Positions 63,820 to 64,000 of a DNA stretch of 64,000 nt are shown here, one piece after another. A program made the position numbers and the translations under genes. The stretch comes from Paenibacillus sp. Soil522 (lineage in GTDB: Bacteria > Bacillota > Bacilli > Paenibacillales > Paenibacillaceae). The stretch is from assembly GCF_001428245.1 (NCBI RefSeq), contig NZ_LMRV01000036.1:23190-87189 (forward strand), written 5' to 3'. Within the stretch, counting starts at the first letter, position 1; every line of letters starts with the position of its first letter. The notes under the pieces are model-generated. The model was not told the DNA's origin and made no database searches. It saw nothing but the letters and a program-made list of their open reading frames with translations.

Positions 63820-64000
63820 TCATTCGCAGGATTTCATCGCCATGGAATACAGCTGTTGTTCATAAAGCAAGCTCATTAGGCACCATTGCTCTGGTCTTGG
63901 GCATGCGGGAACAGAAGAAGCGTGTGGGACATTTCTCCAAGTACTATTCTTCTGCACGCATACTCCACAATTTCCTTGGGGTTCACCATCCCATAGCTCT
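63820..64000 (-). CDS. Unidentified C-terminal partial frame (runs off right edge)
   Basis: Open on the minus strand for 59 codons from the edge, beginning ELWDGEPQGNCGVCVQKNST and ending in QQLYSMAMKSCE before TGA. It is rich in Cys, Trp and Met. I do not recognise it. The clean frame with a plausible composition makes a gene possible, but no full-length context is available. Confidence 0.35.
   Translation of the reverse strand, partial: ELWDGEPQGNCGVCVQKNSTWRNVPHASSVPACPRPEQWCLMSLLYEQQLYSMAMKSCE

Overview
The window looks like a chromosomal segment of a Paenibacillus-type endospore-forming Firmicute. The evidence is a gerK-type germination operon, a SigI/RsgI pair, a leucine T-box in front of ilvB, infC starting at AUU behind an L20-type leader, an SLH-anchored polysaccharidase, an LplB/YtcP-type transporter next to a two-TM AraC regulator, and collagen-like spore-surface genes. 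No tRNA, rRNA, CRISPR array or intact transposase was seen.

Positions 1-12.4 kb are mostly minus strand: the 5' part of odhA, gerKA-gerKC-gerKB, an MFS permease, a leucyl aminopeptidase, an orphan sensor kinase, sigI-rsgI and a small Cys-containing protein. Positions 12.6-24 kb hold housekeeping genes: a 2-Cys peroxiredoxin behind a consensus PerR box, leuB, then leuA, ilvC, ilvN and ilvB downstream of a complete T-box (specifier CTC, Leu), then rplT-rpmI-infC and a processive GT2 glycosyltransferase. Positions 24.6-34.8 kb mix a PAP2 phosphatase, trmB, the ytqA-ytqB pair (tRNA wobble modification), manA, a B12-binding radical SAM protein, a stalk-domain serine protease, an RluA-type pseudouridine synthase and a DUF1904 protein.

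Positions 34.8-58.6 kb are accessory and carbohydrate-centred. On the minus strand lie a DeoR regulator, a CUT2 sugar ABC transporter, a chemoreceptor with an eroded signalling tip and a 1,802-residue GH32 fructan hydrolase with five N-terminal modules and three SLH domains. A PfkB kinase is divergent from deoR. I read these as a possible fructan/fructose sensing, degradation and uptake locus. Then come a divergent AraC/GH2 pair and a CUT1-type lipoprotein-permease-permease set with its own membrane AraC regulator.

Positions 58.6-64 kb are AT-rich and gene-poor, with several perfect palindromes and dispersed repeats. They carry two tandem collagen-like genes, of which the downstream copy has lost its C-terminal segment by an out-of-frame deletion, plus a YheC/YheD-type ATP-grasp gene, a small HTH gene, a small orphan ORF and an unidentified partial frame at the right edge.
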